The notes: a model not told the origin generated them from the letters alone. A stretch of DNA of 64,000 bases from JAMHWF01 sp048500255 (GCA_048500255.1 JASNYH010000003.1:186001-250000), one strand, 5' to 3'; shown: positions 31,083 to 39,768, numbered from the stretch's first letter. Numbers and translations: made by a program.

Positions 31083-31736
31083 TCAGATGGGACGGATCCG
31101 CGCGGCGTGCCCGCCGAGTTCCGCGGATCGCCCTTCGGGGCGCGCCGGCTCGCCGCCCACGAACAGGGCCACCAGCCACCCCGCGAACAGGAGCACGGCG
31201 AGCTCGACCATCAGCCACCCGGCCTGCGCCTGCTGGTCGACGAGATAGCCGTTGCACACGCGGACCGGCGCGACGATGTACAGCCAGCCGAGGACCGCGA
31301 GCATGCTGAAGAAGTTGGTCCAGATGAAGCCGCGGCCGATCAGTCCGAGCCGCTGCCACGCCAGCGCCAGCGGCGCGCCGACCAGCAGCGGCAGGCTGGT
31401 GAACTTCGCCGCCTCGACCCACGGATCGACCAGCGCCGCATCGAGCGCCCGCGGCAGCATCCACAGACTCGACGCGAGCATCGCGGCCAGCGCCAGTGGC
31501 ACCGGTCCGCCGGCGAAGCGCAGAACGCCGTTCCTGCGGCGGACCGGCAGGGCGCGCGCCGCCGCGAAGCCCGCCGCGGCCAGCAGCGGCATCTGGACCA
31601 GCATGTGGGCGCTCATCGAGGCCTCGAGCCACGCACGCAGCGGCGTCAGCCCGAGCAGGGCCAGGAGCAGCGCGGGCGCGGCAAGGCGCGCCCGGCGTGT
31701 GCCGCTCCTGCGCGACCGGGCGGCGCGATGCCTCAC
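31083..31736 (-). CDS. Multispanning membrane protein, CtaG-like / nor-cluster orf1
   Basis: 217 residues with about six predicted membrane segments. The stretch WLEASMSAHMLVQMPLLAAAG resembles the His/Met-rich motif of CtaG-type oxidase assembly factors. A GTG start overlaps the senC stop (GTGA), which decides the start. Position and topology match the orf1 of norSY-senC-orf1 clusters. A role in copper or heme assembly of the subunit I protein is inferred. Confidence 0.65.
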   Translation of the reverse strand: MRHRAARSRRSGTRRARLAAPALLLALLGLTPLRAWLEASMSAHMLVQMPLLAAAGFAAARALPVRRRNGVLRFAGGPVPLALAAMLASSLWMLPRALDAALVDPWVEAAKFTSLPLLVGAPLALAWQRLGLIGRGFIWTNFFSMLAVLGWLYIVAPVRVCNGYLVDQQAQAGWLMVELAVLLFAGWLVALFVGGEPARPEGRSAELGGHAARIRPI

Positions 31737-32353
31737 GAGTCGAACCCGATCTCGGCGAGGAACCGCTCGGGCGCCTCGATGTCCGAAATGCGCACCAGCC
31801 TTCCGCTGCCGTCGAGCAGGTGGATGGCGGCGTTGTGCTCGTACCCGCCCAGGCCGTCGGGGATCACCACGACGCCGAAGGCCTTCAGGATCGCCCCGAG
31901 CGTGGCGGGGTCCGGCGCTCGCGCCACGCGCCAGGCCTCGCCGTCGGCGCCGTGCGCGGCGGCCCAGGCCTTCAGCGCCGCCGGATCGTCGTGCGCCGGG
32001 TCGAAGCTCAGGCTGAGCAGCGCGAACTCGCTGCCGAGCCGTTGCTCCGGTACCGCGTCGCGGATCTGCCGGAACGCGGCGCCCAGACTGCGGCAGACAG
32101 ACGCACAGCGCGTGTAGATGAACTCGACGGCGACGCGCCGGCCGCGATACTCGTCGAGCGTGAAGCGCCGGCCGTCCTGGTCCTCGAGCGCGGCGCGAGG
32201 GACCGGCTGCGCGCTGCGCAGCACCTGCTCGCGTCGCGCCGCCTCGGCCGTGAACGCGCGGAAGCCGTCGGTGGCCCACCCGAAGACGGCGCCCGCCGAC
32301 ATCACCACGGCCAGCGACGCGCCGGCGACGCGCCATTCGGCGCGCCGCTTCAT
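31733..32353 (-). CDS. senC: SCO1/SenC copper chaperone
   Basis: 206 residues. An N-terminal membrane anchor (about 8-27) leads into a thioredoxin-like fold with the copper motif in YTRCASVCRSLG (CxxxC, about residues 82-86) and the distal His in YEHNAAIHLLDG. SCO proteins deliver copper to the CuA site in the periplasm, and the neighbouring subunit II has an intact CuA site. It overlaps subunit I (ATGA) and the downstream membrane protein (GTGA). Confidence 0.9.
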   Translation of the reverse strand: MKRRAEWRVAGASLAVVMSAGAVFGWATDGFRAFTAEAARREQVLRSAQPVPRAALEDQDGRRFTLDEYRGRRVAVEFIYTRCASVCRSLGAAFRQIRDAVPEQRLGSEFALLSLSFDPAHDDPAALKAWAAAHGADGEAWRVARAPDPATLGAILKAFGVVVIPDGLGGYEHNAAIHLLDGSGRLVRISDIEAPERFLAEIGFDS

Positions 32354-33831
32354 GCGTTCGCGCCCCTTGCCGCGCCGACCGGGAGCGGGCCGGACGCTGC
32401 GGTGGGCAGGCGCGTCAGGAAGCGCACCGTGAAGACGAGCACCGCGGCGACGACGAGCACCGCGAAGACGGAGGCCACGCGGTCGTAGGGCACCCACTCC
32501 GGCAGGTGCGCCGCATATCGGCGCGCCACGCTGGCCTTGCCCGAATAGAGGAAGCTGAGCGTGAAGCCCAGCGTCGCGGCCGCGAACACCCACAGCGCGG
32601 CGCGATCGAGCAGGCCGTCGGCGCCGTCGCGCTTCGGCCTGCCGATGTGGTACATGAAGCCGAACAGCATCGTGACCATGCCGAGCAGCAGGTAGGTGTG
32701 GAAATGCCCAGGCACCCACATCGTGTTGTGCATGACGTAGTTGACGCTGATCGTCCCGTCGATGAACGCCGGCATCGCGCCGGCGGCCCAGCCGAACAGC
32801 GACAGGAACAGCAGCCGCGACGCCATGTCCCAGCGGATGCCCGAGCGGTAGACGAGCATCAGGCCGCCGTAGGCAGTGACCAGGAGGATCGGGAAGGTGT
32901 TCAGGTAGCCGATCACGTGGCCCATGACCAGCATCCACTTCGGCATCGCGAAGTCCATCAGCAGGTGGTGCGGATAGATGAACATCACCATCAGCGTCGA
33001 CGCCGTCCACGACGCGAGGAACACGCGGTTGGCCTTCCACGGGCGCCGCGCATAGCGCGGCAGCACTTCGTAGACGGCGATGACCGCCATGTAGATCGTC
33101 GCGTTGATGAAGACGTGGCCGAAGAAATAGATCAGGTTCTTGGCGAGCAGGGCGTCGATCGCGAACGACGGCAGGTAGACGTTCACGATCATCATCACGA
33201 GGATGCTGGCGCCCGCCACCAGGCCGATGAGATTGACGATCGTCACCATCGCCGAGGCGACCACCGTCGGCGGCGGCGCGTCGCCGCCGTCGCGGCCGAA
33301 CAATTGCGGCCAGCCGAGCGCCCGCCCGAGGCTGCCGTAGCGCACGACGAGGGCGCGCGCGATGTCGAGGTGCAGCAGCACGAAGCCGGTGCCGATCACC
33401 AGCAGCCCGCCCATGAAGAGCGCTGCGGAGTCCGGGCTCCACAGGCCCATGGACCGACTTGGCAGCGGGTGCAGGAACGTCCATCCGCCGTGGAAGCCGC
33501 CGCCGAGCACGCTGACCAGGATCATCGCGACGCCGGCCAGGAACAGGGCGAGATTGGCGACGAGGATGCGCGGCGACAGTTCGACGTATTGCGACAGGAA
33601 GTGCCACATGATCGCCGCGCCCGCGATCGCCGCGATGCCAACCATGCCTGCGCCGTGCAGCGTCATCAGCTGGTAGAACCAGGCAGGACCCATGGCGATG
33701 AACTGCGCCTGCTCCATGCGCATCAGCACGCCGAACACCATCATCAGCACGAGCACGGCCGCCGCGGTGATGGTGTAGGCGAGGACGCCGGGGCGCGCGC
33801 CCCGTTCGATCGTCTTGGTGTAGATGGACAT
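32350..33831 (-). CDS. norS: Heme-copper oxidoreductase subunit I lacking the cross-link tyrosine (sNOR-like)
   Basis: 493 residues, about 12 membrane segments. The low-spin heme ligand is H59 (MTLHGAGM) with H378. CuB or metal ligands are H239 (FFGHVFIN), H288 and H289 (IYPHHLLMD), and the high-spin heme ligand is H376 (VPGHFHTY). In oxygen-reducing type A and B enzymes a tyrosine sits four residues after the H239 equivalent and is cross-linked to it; here that position is N243. Loss of this tyrosine is the recognised mark of heme-copper NO reductases. Gene order norY-norS-senC-orf1 supports sNOR. A divergent ba3-type oxygen reductase is the alternative. Confidence 0.72.
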   Translation of the reverse strand: MSIYTKTIERGARPGVLAYTITAAAVLVLMMVFGVLMRMEQAQFIAMGPAWFYQLMTLHGAGMVGIAAIAGAAIMWHFLSQYVELSPRILVANLALFLAGVAMILVSVLGGGFHGGWTFLHPLPSRSMGLWSPDSAALFMGGLLVIGTGFVLLHLDIARALVVRYGSLGRALGWPQLFGRDGGDAPPPTVVASAMVTIVNLIGLVAGASILVMMIVNVYLPSFAIDALLAKNLIYFFGHVFINATIYMAVIAVYEVLPRYARRPWKANRVFLASWTASTLMVMFIYPHHLLMDFAMPKWMLVMGHVIGYLNTFPILLVTAYGGLMLVYRSGIRWDMASRLLFLSLFGWAAGAMPAFIDGTISVNYVMHNTMWVPGHFHTYLLLGMVTMLFGFMYHIGRPKRDGADGLLDRAALWVFAAATLGFTLSFLYSGKASVARRYAAHLPEWVPYDRVASVFAVLVVAAVLVFTVRFLTRLPTAASGPLPVGAARGANA

Positions 33832-33839
33832 CGGACGTC

Positions 33840-34373
33840 CTAGCGTTTGACGACCTTGATCTCGGCCATCATGTTCTGGTGGGCGACGCCGCAGTACTCC
33901 ATGCACAGGACACGATAGGTTCCCTCGGTGTCGAAGCGGTGGCGCAACGTGTTGGTGTAGCCGGGCATCGCCTGGGTCTGGGCGACGAGACGCAGGTCCG
34001 TGTCGTAGATCCCGAAGCCGTGGTTGACGTCGACGGTGGTGATGCGGAACTCGACCGGCTCGCCGACGCCGACTTCGTCGGCGCTCAGCTCCCATCGCCA
34101 TTGATAGCCGACCGCTTCGATCACCCGGGCCTGGCGCGCGTGCGCACCAGCATGCGCAGCGGCATAGGGCAGGTCGAGCAGGTTGTAGACCATCGCCGGC
34201 GCGAACGTGACGATCAGCACCCAGAACAGCCGGGCCCGCAGCCGGTAGGCGCTCTTCTGCAGGGGCGTGTAGTCGTCTTCGCGGACGTGCGATTGCGAGT
34301 ACACGAAGAGAAACACGGCGAGGATCAGGCTCATCAGCGCGAGCGAGACCAGCCAGATGGACTCGTGCAGCAT
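33840..34373 (-). CDS. norY: CuA-containing subunit II (NorY / cytochrome c oxidase subunit II type)
   Basis: 177 residues. Two N-terminal membrane segments (about 5-25 and 48-68) are followed by a periplasmic cupredoxin domain. The CuA ligands are complete: His in VDVNHGFGIY and CMEYCGVAHQNM (C-x3-C-x3-H-x2-M). It would take electrons from a c-type cytochrome. It starts 13 bp after the small secreted protein and ends eight bases before subunit I. Confidence 0.82.
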   Translation of the reverse strand: MLHESIWLVSLALMSLILAVFLFVYSQSHVREDDYTPLQKSAYRLRARLFWVLIVTFAPAMVYNLLDLPYAAAHAGAHARQARVIEAVGYQWRWELSADEVGVGEPVEFRITTVDVNHGFGIYDTDLRLVAQTQAMPGYTNTLRHRFDTEGTYRVLCMEYCGVAHQNMMAEIKVVKR

Positions 34374-34386
34374 GAGCGCCGTCCGC

Positions 34387-34656
34387 TCAGCGCGTCGTGG
34401 CGCGTCCGTTGCTGGCCAGGCGCGGGTCGACGTGATGCCAATCCGGCTCGATCTTCCACAGCCGCGCGTTGACGGCCGCCTGCAGCGGGTCCTCCCCGAA
34501 CCTGCGCAGCTCGTTCAGGTCGATCCGCGGCGTCGGCGTCGGCGTGTGGGTCAGCATGCGCTGGAAGCTTGCGGGGAACGGATCCTCCGCCGCCGGCGGC
34601 GCGGCCAGCGCGGCGGTGGCGAAACAGGCGGCGGCAAGGGTGACCAGGGTCTTCAT
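34387..34656 (-). CDS. Small secreted protein heading the nor-like cluster
   Basis: 89 residues with a signal peptide (MKTLVTLAAACFATAALA, then APPAAEDPF). The mature part is polar, with THTPTPTPRIDLNELRRFGEDPLQAAVNARLW and WHHVDPRL as landmarks. It has no cysteine pair or heme motif. I recognise no family. It is the first gene after the sigma-54-like promoter and is close to norY, so it is probably an accessory periplasmic subunit. Confidence 0.62.
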   Translation of the reverse strand: MKTLVTLAAACFATAALAAPPAAEDPFPASFQRMLTHTPTPTPRIDLNELRRFGEDPLQAAVNARLWKIEPDWHHVDPRLASNGRATTR

Positions 34657-34706
34657 TCGTGCTCCTCCGTGGGTGCGGACGCGACGGCGCCCGTCGACCC
34701 TGCCAA

Positions 34707-34722
34707 CGCGAGAAGCGTGCCA
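34707..34722 (-). promoter_or_regulatory. Sigma-54 (-24/-12) promoter candidate of the nor-like cluster
   Basis: On the minus strand TGGCACG (34722-34716), CTTC, TCGCG (34711-34707) has a perfect -24 element and GC at -12 with correct spacing. A start near 34696 would give a 40-base leader to the small secreted protein gene. The divergent neighbour is a sigma-54 activator. Confidence 0.6.
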
Positions 34723-34733
34723 TCCGTGCGGGG

Positions 34734-34747
34734 TTGATATTCATCAT
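34734..34747. promoter_or_regulatory. Fnr/Dnr-type box in the nor/regulator intergenic region
   Basis: TTGATATTCATCAT matches TTGAT-N4-ATCAA at nine of ten positions. It lies between the sigma-54-like nor promoter and the activator gene, 57 bp before the activator ATG, and could control either. Confidence 0.6.
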
Positions 34748-34803
34748 GTTTGCGCGAGGGGACACCCGAAACGCCGGCCCGATCCGACCCGGATTGCGTT
34801 CAA

Positions 34804-36222
34804 ATGAACGTTCACCATGAACACCTGGACGTTCACTCCGTGCTGACGATCGATACGCTGAAGGCCCTGCTCGACAGCCTCGAAGAGGGAGTGATGTTTC
34901 TCGACGCGCACCGGCGCGTCGTGGGCATCAACGCCGCCGCCGCCCGCCTGCTCGGCAGCGCCGAGCGCGACGTCGCCGGCATGTTGTGCCCGACGCTGTT
35001 CGTCGGCACCGAGTGCGCCCGCGACTGCGCGAGCCGGGGCGCGTGTTCGCTGCTGCCCTCCCGCGCCGCGGACCGCAAGACGCAGGACGTCACGCTCGAG
35101 CGCGACGGCGCCGAGGTGACGCTGCGCATGTGGGCGATGCTGATGCCGCCCAACGATGCGGGGCTGTCCTGCTCGATCGTGCTGCGCGACCGGTCGCGCG
35201 AGGTGGCGCTCGAAGCCGAGGCGCGGCAGCGCTGGAGTCTCGGCGGCCTGGTCGGCCGCACGCCGACGATGCAGTCGCTGTACGACCAGATCCTGCGCGC
35301 GGCCGCCAGCGAGGCGAACGTGCTGATCTCGGGCGAGAGCGGCGCGGGCAAGGAGCTGGTGGCGCGCGCGCTGCACGACAACTCGCCGCGCAACGGCGGG
35401 CCGTTCGTCCCGCTCGATTGCGGCGCGCTGCCCGAGACCCTGCTCGAATCGGAGCTGTTCGGGCATGCGAAGGGGGCGTTCTCCGGCGCGACGACCGTGC
35501 GCGTGGGCCGCTTCGAGGCCGCCAACGGCGGGACCTTGCTGCTCGACGAGATCGGCGAGATCTCGCCGGCCATGCAGACCAAGCTGCTGCGCGTGCTGCA
35601 GCAGCGCGAAGTGGTCCGGCTGGGCGAGAACCTCCCACGCAAGATCGACGTGCGCGTGCTCGCCGCGACGCACCGCGACTTGAAGGAGATGGTGCGCAAC
35701 GGCGCGTTCCGGGAGGATCTGTACTACCGCCTGTGCGTGCTGCCGCTGCGCGTCGCGCCGCTGCGCGAGCGCAGCCAGGACATCCCGCTGCTCGCGAGCA
35801 GGATCCTCGCCGAGCTCGCCGAGCGCTACCGGCGCGAGCCGCTGCGGCTCGGGCAGGCCGCGATGGCGGCGCTCGAGGCCTACCCGTGGCCCGGCAACGT
35901 ACGCCAGCTGTCAAACGCGCTCGAGTTCGCGATGGTGCATGCCGACGGCCCGGTGATCGAGCCGCGCCACCTGCCTCCGGAGATCGACGCCCCGCCCGGG
36001 CGTGCCACGCGGTCGCTCGCCGATCTGCGGGACAGGTCGGCGCGGCCGCGCGCGGCGTTCGGCAACCGCATCCGATCGGCAAACAGCCCGCAGGACGAGT
36101 GGGCGCTCATCCAGACGGTGCTCGGCGAGAGCGGCGGAAACCGCGCCGAGGCGGCGCGCCGCCTGGGCATGTCGCGCACGACGCTGTGGAAGCGCCTGAA
36201 GAGCCAAGGCTTCGACGCCTGA
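34804..36222 (+). CDS. Sigma-54-dependent activator with Cys-rich PAS domain
   Basis: 472 residues. The N-terminal PAS domain (about 15-130) holds C62, C71, C75 and C81 (CPTLFVGTECARDCASRGAC), spaced like a metal- or Fe-S-binding sensor. The AAA+ domain has Walker A GESGAGKE near residue 178, a GAFSGA sigma-54 loop (S replacing T) and GGTLLLDEIGE. A Fis-type helix-turn-helix ends it (GGNRAEAARRLGMSRTTLWKRLK). It is divergent from the nor-like cluster, whose promoter looks sigma-54 dependent, so it is probably the activator. The domain layout differs from NorR (GAF sensor). Confidence 0.87.
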   Translation: MNVHHEHLDVHSVLTIDTLKALLDSLEEGVMFLDAHRRVVGINAAAARLLGSAERDVAGMLCPTLFVGTECARDCASRGACSLLPSRAADRKTQDVTLERDGAEVTLRMWAMLMPPNDAGLSCSIVLRDRSREVALEAEARQRWSLGGLVGRTPTMQSLYDQILRAAASEANVLISGESGAGKELVARALHDNSPRNGGPFVPLDCGALPETLLESELFGHAKGAFSGATTVRVGRFEAANGGTLLLDEIGEISPAMQTKLLRVLQQREVVRLGENLPRKIDVRVLAATHRDLKEMVRNGAFREDLYYRLCVLPLRVAPLRERSQDIPLLASRILAELAERYRREPLRLGQAAMAALEAYPWPGNVRQLSNALEFAMVHADGPVIEPRHLPPEIDAPPGRATRSLADLRDRSARPRAAFGNRIRSANSPQDEWALIQTVLGESGGNRAEAARRLGMSRTTLWKRLKSQGFDA

Positions 36223-36313
36223 GCGGGCGCCCGGCCGCTCAGCCGCGCGACGCCTCCCGATGCACGCGGATCGACTGCCGAGACCCGCCCCGCGCCGAAC
36301 AGGAGCCACGACG

Positions 36314-37357
36314 ATGACGAACGAACTCGGTCGCCTCGAAGACCTGCCCGCGGACTACGTCGAGTCGCTGCGCGCGCTCAACCTCGTGCCGTTGTGGCCG
36401 AGCCTGCGTGCCGTGCTGCCGCCCGACAGGCCGCAGCCGAACACGCGTGCCGTGCACTGGGCCTACGAGACGCTGCGCCCGCTGCTGCTGCGCGCCGGTG
36501 AACTGACGCCGATCGAGAAGGCCGAGCGCCGCGTGCTCGTGCTCGCCAACCCCGGCCATGGCCTCGACAGCATGCAGGCCAGCGCCGCGATCTACCTCGG
36601 CATGCAGCTGCTGCTGCCCGGCGAGTGGGCGCCGGCCCACCGCCACACGCCCAATGCCGTGCGCATGGTCGTCGAGGGCGAGGGCGCGTGGACCACGGTC
36701 GACGGCGAGCGGTGCCCGATGCGCCGCGGCGACCTGATCCTCACGCCCACCGGCCTGTGGCACGAGCACGGTCACGACGGCAGCGAACCCGTCGTGTGGC
36801 TCGACGTGCTCGATCTGCCGCTCGTCCACTACCTCGGGGCCTCGTACCACGTCGACGGGCGCCGGCAGGACCTGCGGCCCGGTCGCAGCGACCGCGGCTA
36901 TGCCCGCGGCGGCATCGTGCCCGCGCCCGTGTTCGGCCGCTCGTCGAAGACCTATCCGATGCTGCGCTATCCGTGGGCCGACACGCGCGCCGCGCTGGAG
37001 GCGCTGGCCGCGGACCGGCCGGCGCTCGACGCGGTGCAGGTCACCTACGTCAATCCGGAGACGGGCGCCGACGCCCAGAACATCCTCGGTCTGCACGCGC
37101 TGATGCTGCGCCCGGGCCAGACGCTGGCGCTGCCGGCGCGCTCGCCGGCCAGCGTCTACCACCTGATCGAAGGCGCCGTCGAGGTGCGCATCGGCGCGCA
37201 GCCGGCGTTCGCGCTCGCCGAGGCCGACACCTGCTGCGCGCCGGGCTACGTGGGCATCAGGCTCGTCAACCGCGCTGCCGGCCGTCCGTCGTTCGTCTTC
37301 ATCGCCGACGAATCGCCGCTGCACCGCAAGCTCGGCATCTACGAAGAGCGCCTCTGA
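36314..37357 (+). CDS. Gentisate 1,2-dioxygenase-like bicupin
   Basis: 347 residues with two cupin domains. The iron site is in PAHRHTPNAVRMVVEG (HRH, about 111-113) with a later His in GLWHEHGHD. The length and blocks such as THE-free VHWAYETLRPLLLRAGELTPIEKAERR, given by landmarks only, fit gentisate/salicylate ring-cleaving dioxygenases. It cleaves gentisate to maleylpyruvate with O2. It stands alone: no maleylpyruvate isomerase or hydrolase gene follows. 1-hydroxy-2-naphthoate or salicylate dioxygenase are alternatives. Confidence 0.85.
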   Translation: MTNELGRLEDLPADYVESLRALNLVPLWPSLRAVLPPDRPQPNTRAVHWAYETLRPLLLRAGELTPIEKAERRVLVLANPGHGLDSMQASAAIYLGMQLLLPGEWAPAHRHTPNAVRMVVEGEGAWTTVDGERCPMRRGDLILTPTGLWHEHGHDGSEPVVWLDVLDLPLVHYLGASYHVDGRRQDLRPGRSDRGYARGGIVPAPVFGRSSKTYPMLRYPWADTRAALEALAADRPALDAVQVTYVNPETGADAQNILGLHALMLRPGQTLALPARSPASVYHLIEGAVEVRIGAQPAFALAEADTCCAPGYVGIRLVNRAAGRPSFVFIADESPLHRKLGIYEERL

Positions 37358-37372
37358 AAGCCCGCGCGGGGC

Positions 37373-37687
37373 TCAGCCCTTGCGCTCGCTGCCGGCGTCG
37401 CTGCCCTTGTCGGCCGACTGCTCGCCGCTGCCGTAGCGGCGCGGATCGCGCGCGACGGTCGGATCCTCGTCGCGGGCGCGTGCACGGCCTTCGCGCTCGG
37501 CCCGCTCGAGGTCGCCTGCCTCGGCGGACGAGCGCGGGTCGGCCTTGCGCGCCGCGTCGTCGACCTGGCCCGACTCGACGAAGTCGCGCGTCGCGCGGTT
37601 GTAGTTGCGCGCGGCGTCGACGTTGCCTTCGCCCTGGTTCGCCGAACCGATGCTGGTGTCGTGCTGCGGCTGTTGAGGTGCGTTCAT
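37373..37687 (-). CDS. Hypothetical hydrophilic protein
   Basis: 104 residues, highly charged and probably disordered, with no cysteine, no membrane segment and no signal peptide. Landmarks are MNAPQQPQHDTSIGSANQGEG and RARARDEDPTVARDPRRYG. AGGAGGC precedes the ATG. It lies convergent to the gentisate dioxygenase gene and divergent to selB. Function unknown; similar short charged proteins in Burkholderiales are stress associated (weak inference). Confidence 0.6.
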   Translation of the reverse strand: MNAPQQPQHDTSIGSANQGEGNVDAARNYNRATRDFVESGQVDDAARKADPRSSAEAGDLERAEREGRARARDEDPTVARDPRRYGSGEQSADKGSDAGSERKG

Positions 37688-37844
37688 GATGGAGCCTCCT
37701 GTGTACGAGGGAGCACCTTAGGCGGCGCGCTGTCCGGGGGCCATCGGACGGCGCCGGCGTCGCGTGTCGGACATCGCGAACGCGCGCGTCGGTGCTGCAC
37801 GACAATGCCGTCCTTCGCGCCCTTGCTGCCTTGCCGTCGCACCG

Positions 37845-39767
37845 ATGATCGTCGCCACCGCCGGACACGTCGACCACGGCAAGACGCGCCTGGTGCATGC
37901 GCTCACCGGCACCGACACCGATCGCCTGCCCGACGAACAGCGCCGCGGCATGACGATCGAGGCCGGCTTCGCGCACGCCGATCTGGGCGTCGCCGGCGAG
38001 CCCGTCGGCTTTGTCGACGTGCCGGGCCACGAGCGCTTCATCCGCAACATGCTGGCCGGCGTCGCGGCGGTCGACGCGGCGCTCGTAGTCGTCGCCGCCG
38101 ACGACGGGCCGATGCCGCAGACGCGCGAGCACGTCGCCGTGCTCGACCTGCTCGGCGTCGCGCACGGCCTCGTCGTCGTGACGAAGACGGACCGCGTCGA
38201 CGCGGCGCGCGTCGAGCGCGTCGCCGCCGAGGCCGCCGCGCTCGTCGCCGGCACGTCGCTCGCCGGCGCGCCGATGCTGCGCGTGTCGACGCTGACGGGC
38301 GACGGCATTGCGGCGCTGCGCGAGCGGCTGGCGCAACTGCAGCGCCGGCTGCCGCTGCGCGCGGCGCAGGGTCGCTTCCGCCTCGCCGTCGACCGCGTCT
38401 TCACGCGCGCGGGCGCCGGCCTCGTCGTCACCGGCGCCGTGCTGTCGGGCACGGCGCGCGTCGGCGATGCGCTCGTCGTGTCGCCCGCCGGCGCACCGCT
38501 GCGTTTGCGCGGCATCCAGCGCCACGGCGCCGCGTCGGCCGAGGCGCGCGCCGGCCAGCGCTGCGCGCTCAACCTCGCCGCGGCCGGCGGCGAGCGCGCC
38601 GCCGTCGAGCGCGGCGACTGGATCGTCGCGCCGGCGGCGCACGCGCCGACGCAGCGCCTCGACGTCGAGCTGCGCCTGCTCGCCGATCTGCCGAAGGCGC
38701 TGGCCGCCGGCACGCTGCTGCACCTGCACCTCGGCGCGGCGACGCGCGGCGCGCGCGTCACGCCGCTGACCGTGCGCCGGCTCGAGCCGGGCGCGCGCGG
38801 CGTCGCCCAGCTCGCGCTCGACGCACCGGTTGCCGCGCTGCACGGCGACCGTTTCGTGTTGCGCGACCCGGCCGCGCAGCGCATCGTCGGCGGCGGGCGC
38901 GTGGTCGATCCCTTCGCGCCCGCACGCGGCCGCGCGCGGCCGGAGCGGCTCGCCGACCTCGACGCGCTCGCCAGCGGCGACGCGGCCGATGCCGCGGTGC
39001 GCCTGCTGCGTGCGCATCCCGAGGGCCTGGACTGGCCCGGCTTCGTGCTGGCACGCAACCTCGACGACGCGGCGGCCGACGCCGTCGTGGCCGCGCTGCC
39101 GCCGGTGCAGCGCGTGGCGCACGGCGGCGAGCTGCGGCTCGTCGACGCGGCGCACTGGCAGGCGCTGCGCGAGCGCCTCGACGCCGCGCTTGCCGCCTGG
39201 CACGCCGCGCACGCCGACAGCCTCGGCCTCGGCGAAGCAGCGCTCCTCGCTGCGGCGGGCGTCACGCGCGCCGACGCGCCGCTGGCGCGCGCCGCGCTGC
39301 GCCAACGCATCGACGCCGGCGCCGTGGTGCGCGACGGCTTCGTGCTGCGCCTCGCGCACCACGAGGCGCGGCTCGCCGACGAAGACGCCGCGCGGCTCGC
39401 CCAGCTGCGCCGCGTGCTCGCGCCCTACGGCCTGCGCCCGCCGGCAGTCGGCGAGATCGCGCCGCTGCTCGCGCTCGACCTGCCGACGACGGCCGCCTTC
39501 GTGCACCGCGCGGCGCAGCTCGGCCATCTGGTGCAGATCGCCAAGAACCGCGTCTTTCTGCCCGAGACGATCGAGGGCCTGGTGCAGGCGGCGCGCGACA
39601 CCGCAGCCGCCGCGCCCGACGGCCGCTTCGACGCGGCGAGCTTTCGCGATCGCTCGGGCATCGGCCGCAATCTGTCGATCCAGGTGCTCGAGTTCTTCGA
39701 CCGCGCCGGCATCACGCGCTTTACCGGTGGGCGGCGGACGATGGCCCTCGGCGGCGAACGAAGCTGA
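37845..39767 (+). CDS. selB: Selenocysteine-specific elongation factor
   Basis: 640 residues. GTPase motifs: G1 GHVDHGKT (7-14), DVPGHERFIRNML, and TKTD. EF-Tu-like domains II and III follow, then a long C-terminal region of winged helices that binds the SECIS RNA (LPTTAAFVHRAAQLGHLVQIAKNRVF). It brings Sec-tRNA to in-frame UGA codons next to a SECIS hairpin. The start is the second ATG-type position, MIVATAGHVDHG, the normal SelB N-terminus. A gene with just such a UGA and hairpin ends 84 bp away on the other strand. selA, selC and selD are not in the window. Confidence 0.95.
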   Translation: MIVATAGHVDHGKTRLVHALTGTDTDRLPDEQRRGMTIEAGFAHADLGVAGEPVGFVDVPGHERFIRNMLAGVAAVDAALVVVAADDGPMPQTREHVAVLDLLGVAHGLVVVTKTDRVDAARVERVAAEAAALVAGTSLAGAPMLRVSTLTGDGIAALRERLAQLQRRLPLRAAQGRFRLAVDRVFTRAGAGLVVTGAVLSGTARVGDALVVSPAGAPLRLRGIQRHGAASAEARAGQRCALNLAAAGGERAAVERGDWIVAPAAHAPTQRLDVELRLLADLPKALAAGTLLHLHLGAATRGARVTPLTVRRLEPGARGVAQLALDAPVAALHGDRFVLRDPAAQRIVGGGRVVDPFAPARGRARPERLADLDALASGDAADAAVRLLRAHPEGLDWPGFVLARNLDDAAADAVVAALPPVQRVAHGGELRLVDAAHWQALRERLDAALAAWHAAHADSLGLGEAALLAAAGVTRADAPLARAALRQRIDAGAVVRDGFVLRLAHHEARLADEDAARLAQLRRVLAPYGLRPPAVGEIAPLLALDLPTTAAFVHRAAQLGHLVQIAKNRVFLPETIEGLVQAARDTAAAAPDGRFDAASFRDRSGIGRNLSIQVLEFFDRAGITRFTGGRRTMALGGERS

Positions 39768-39768
39768 C

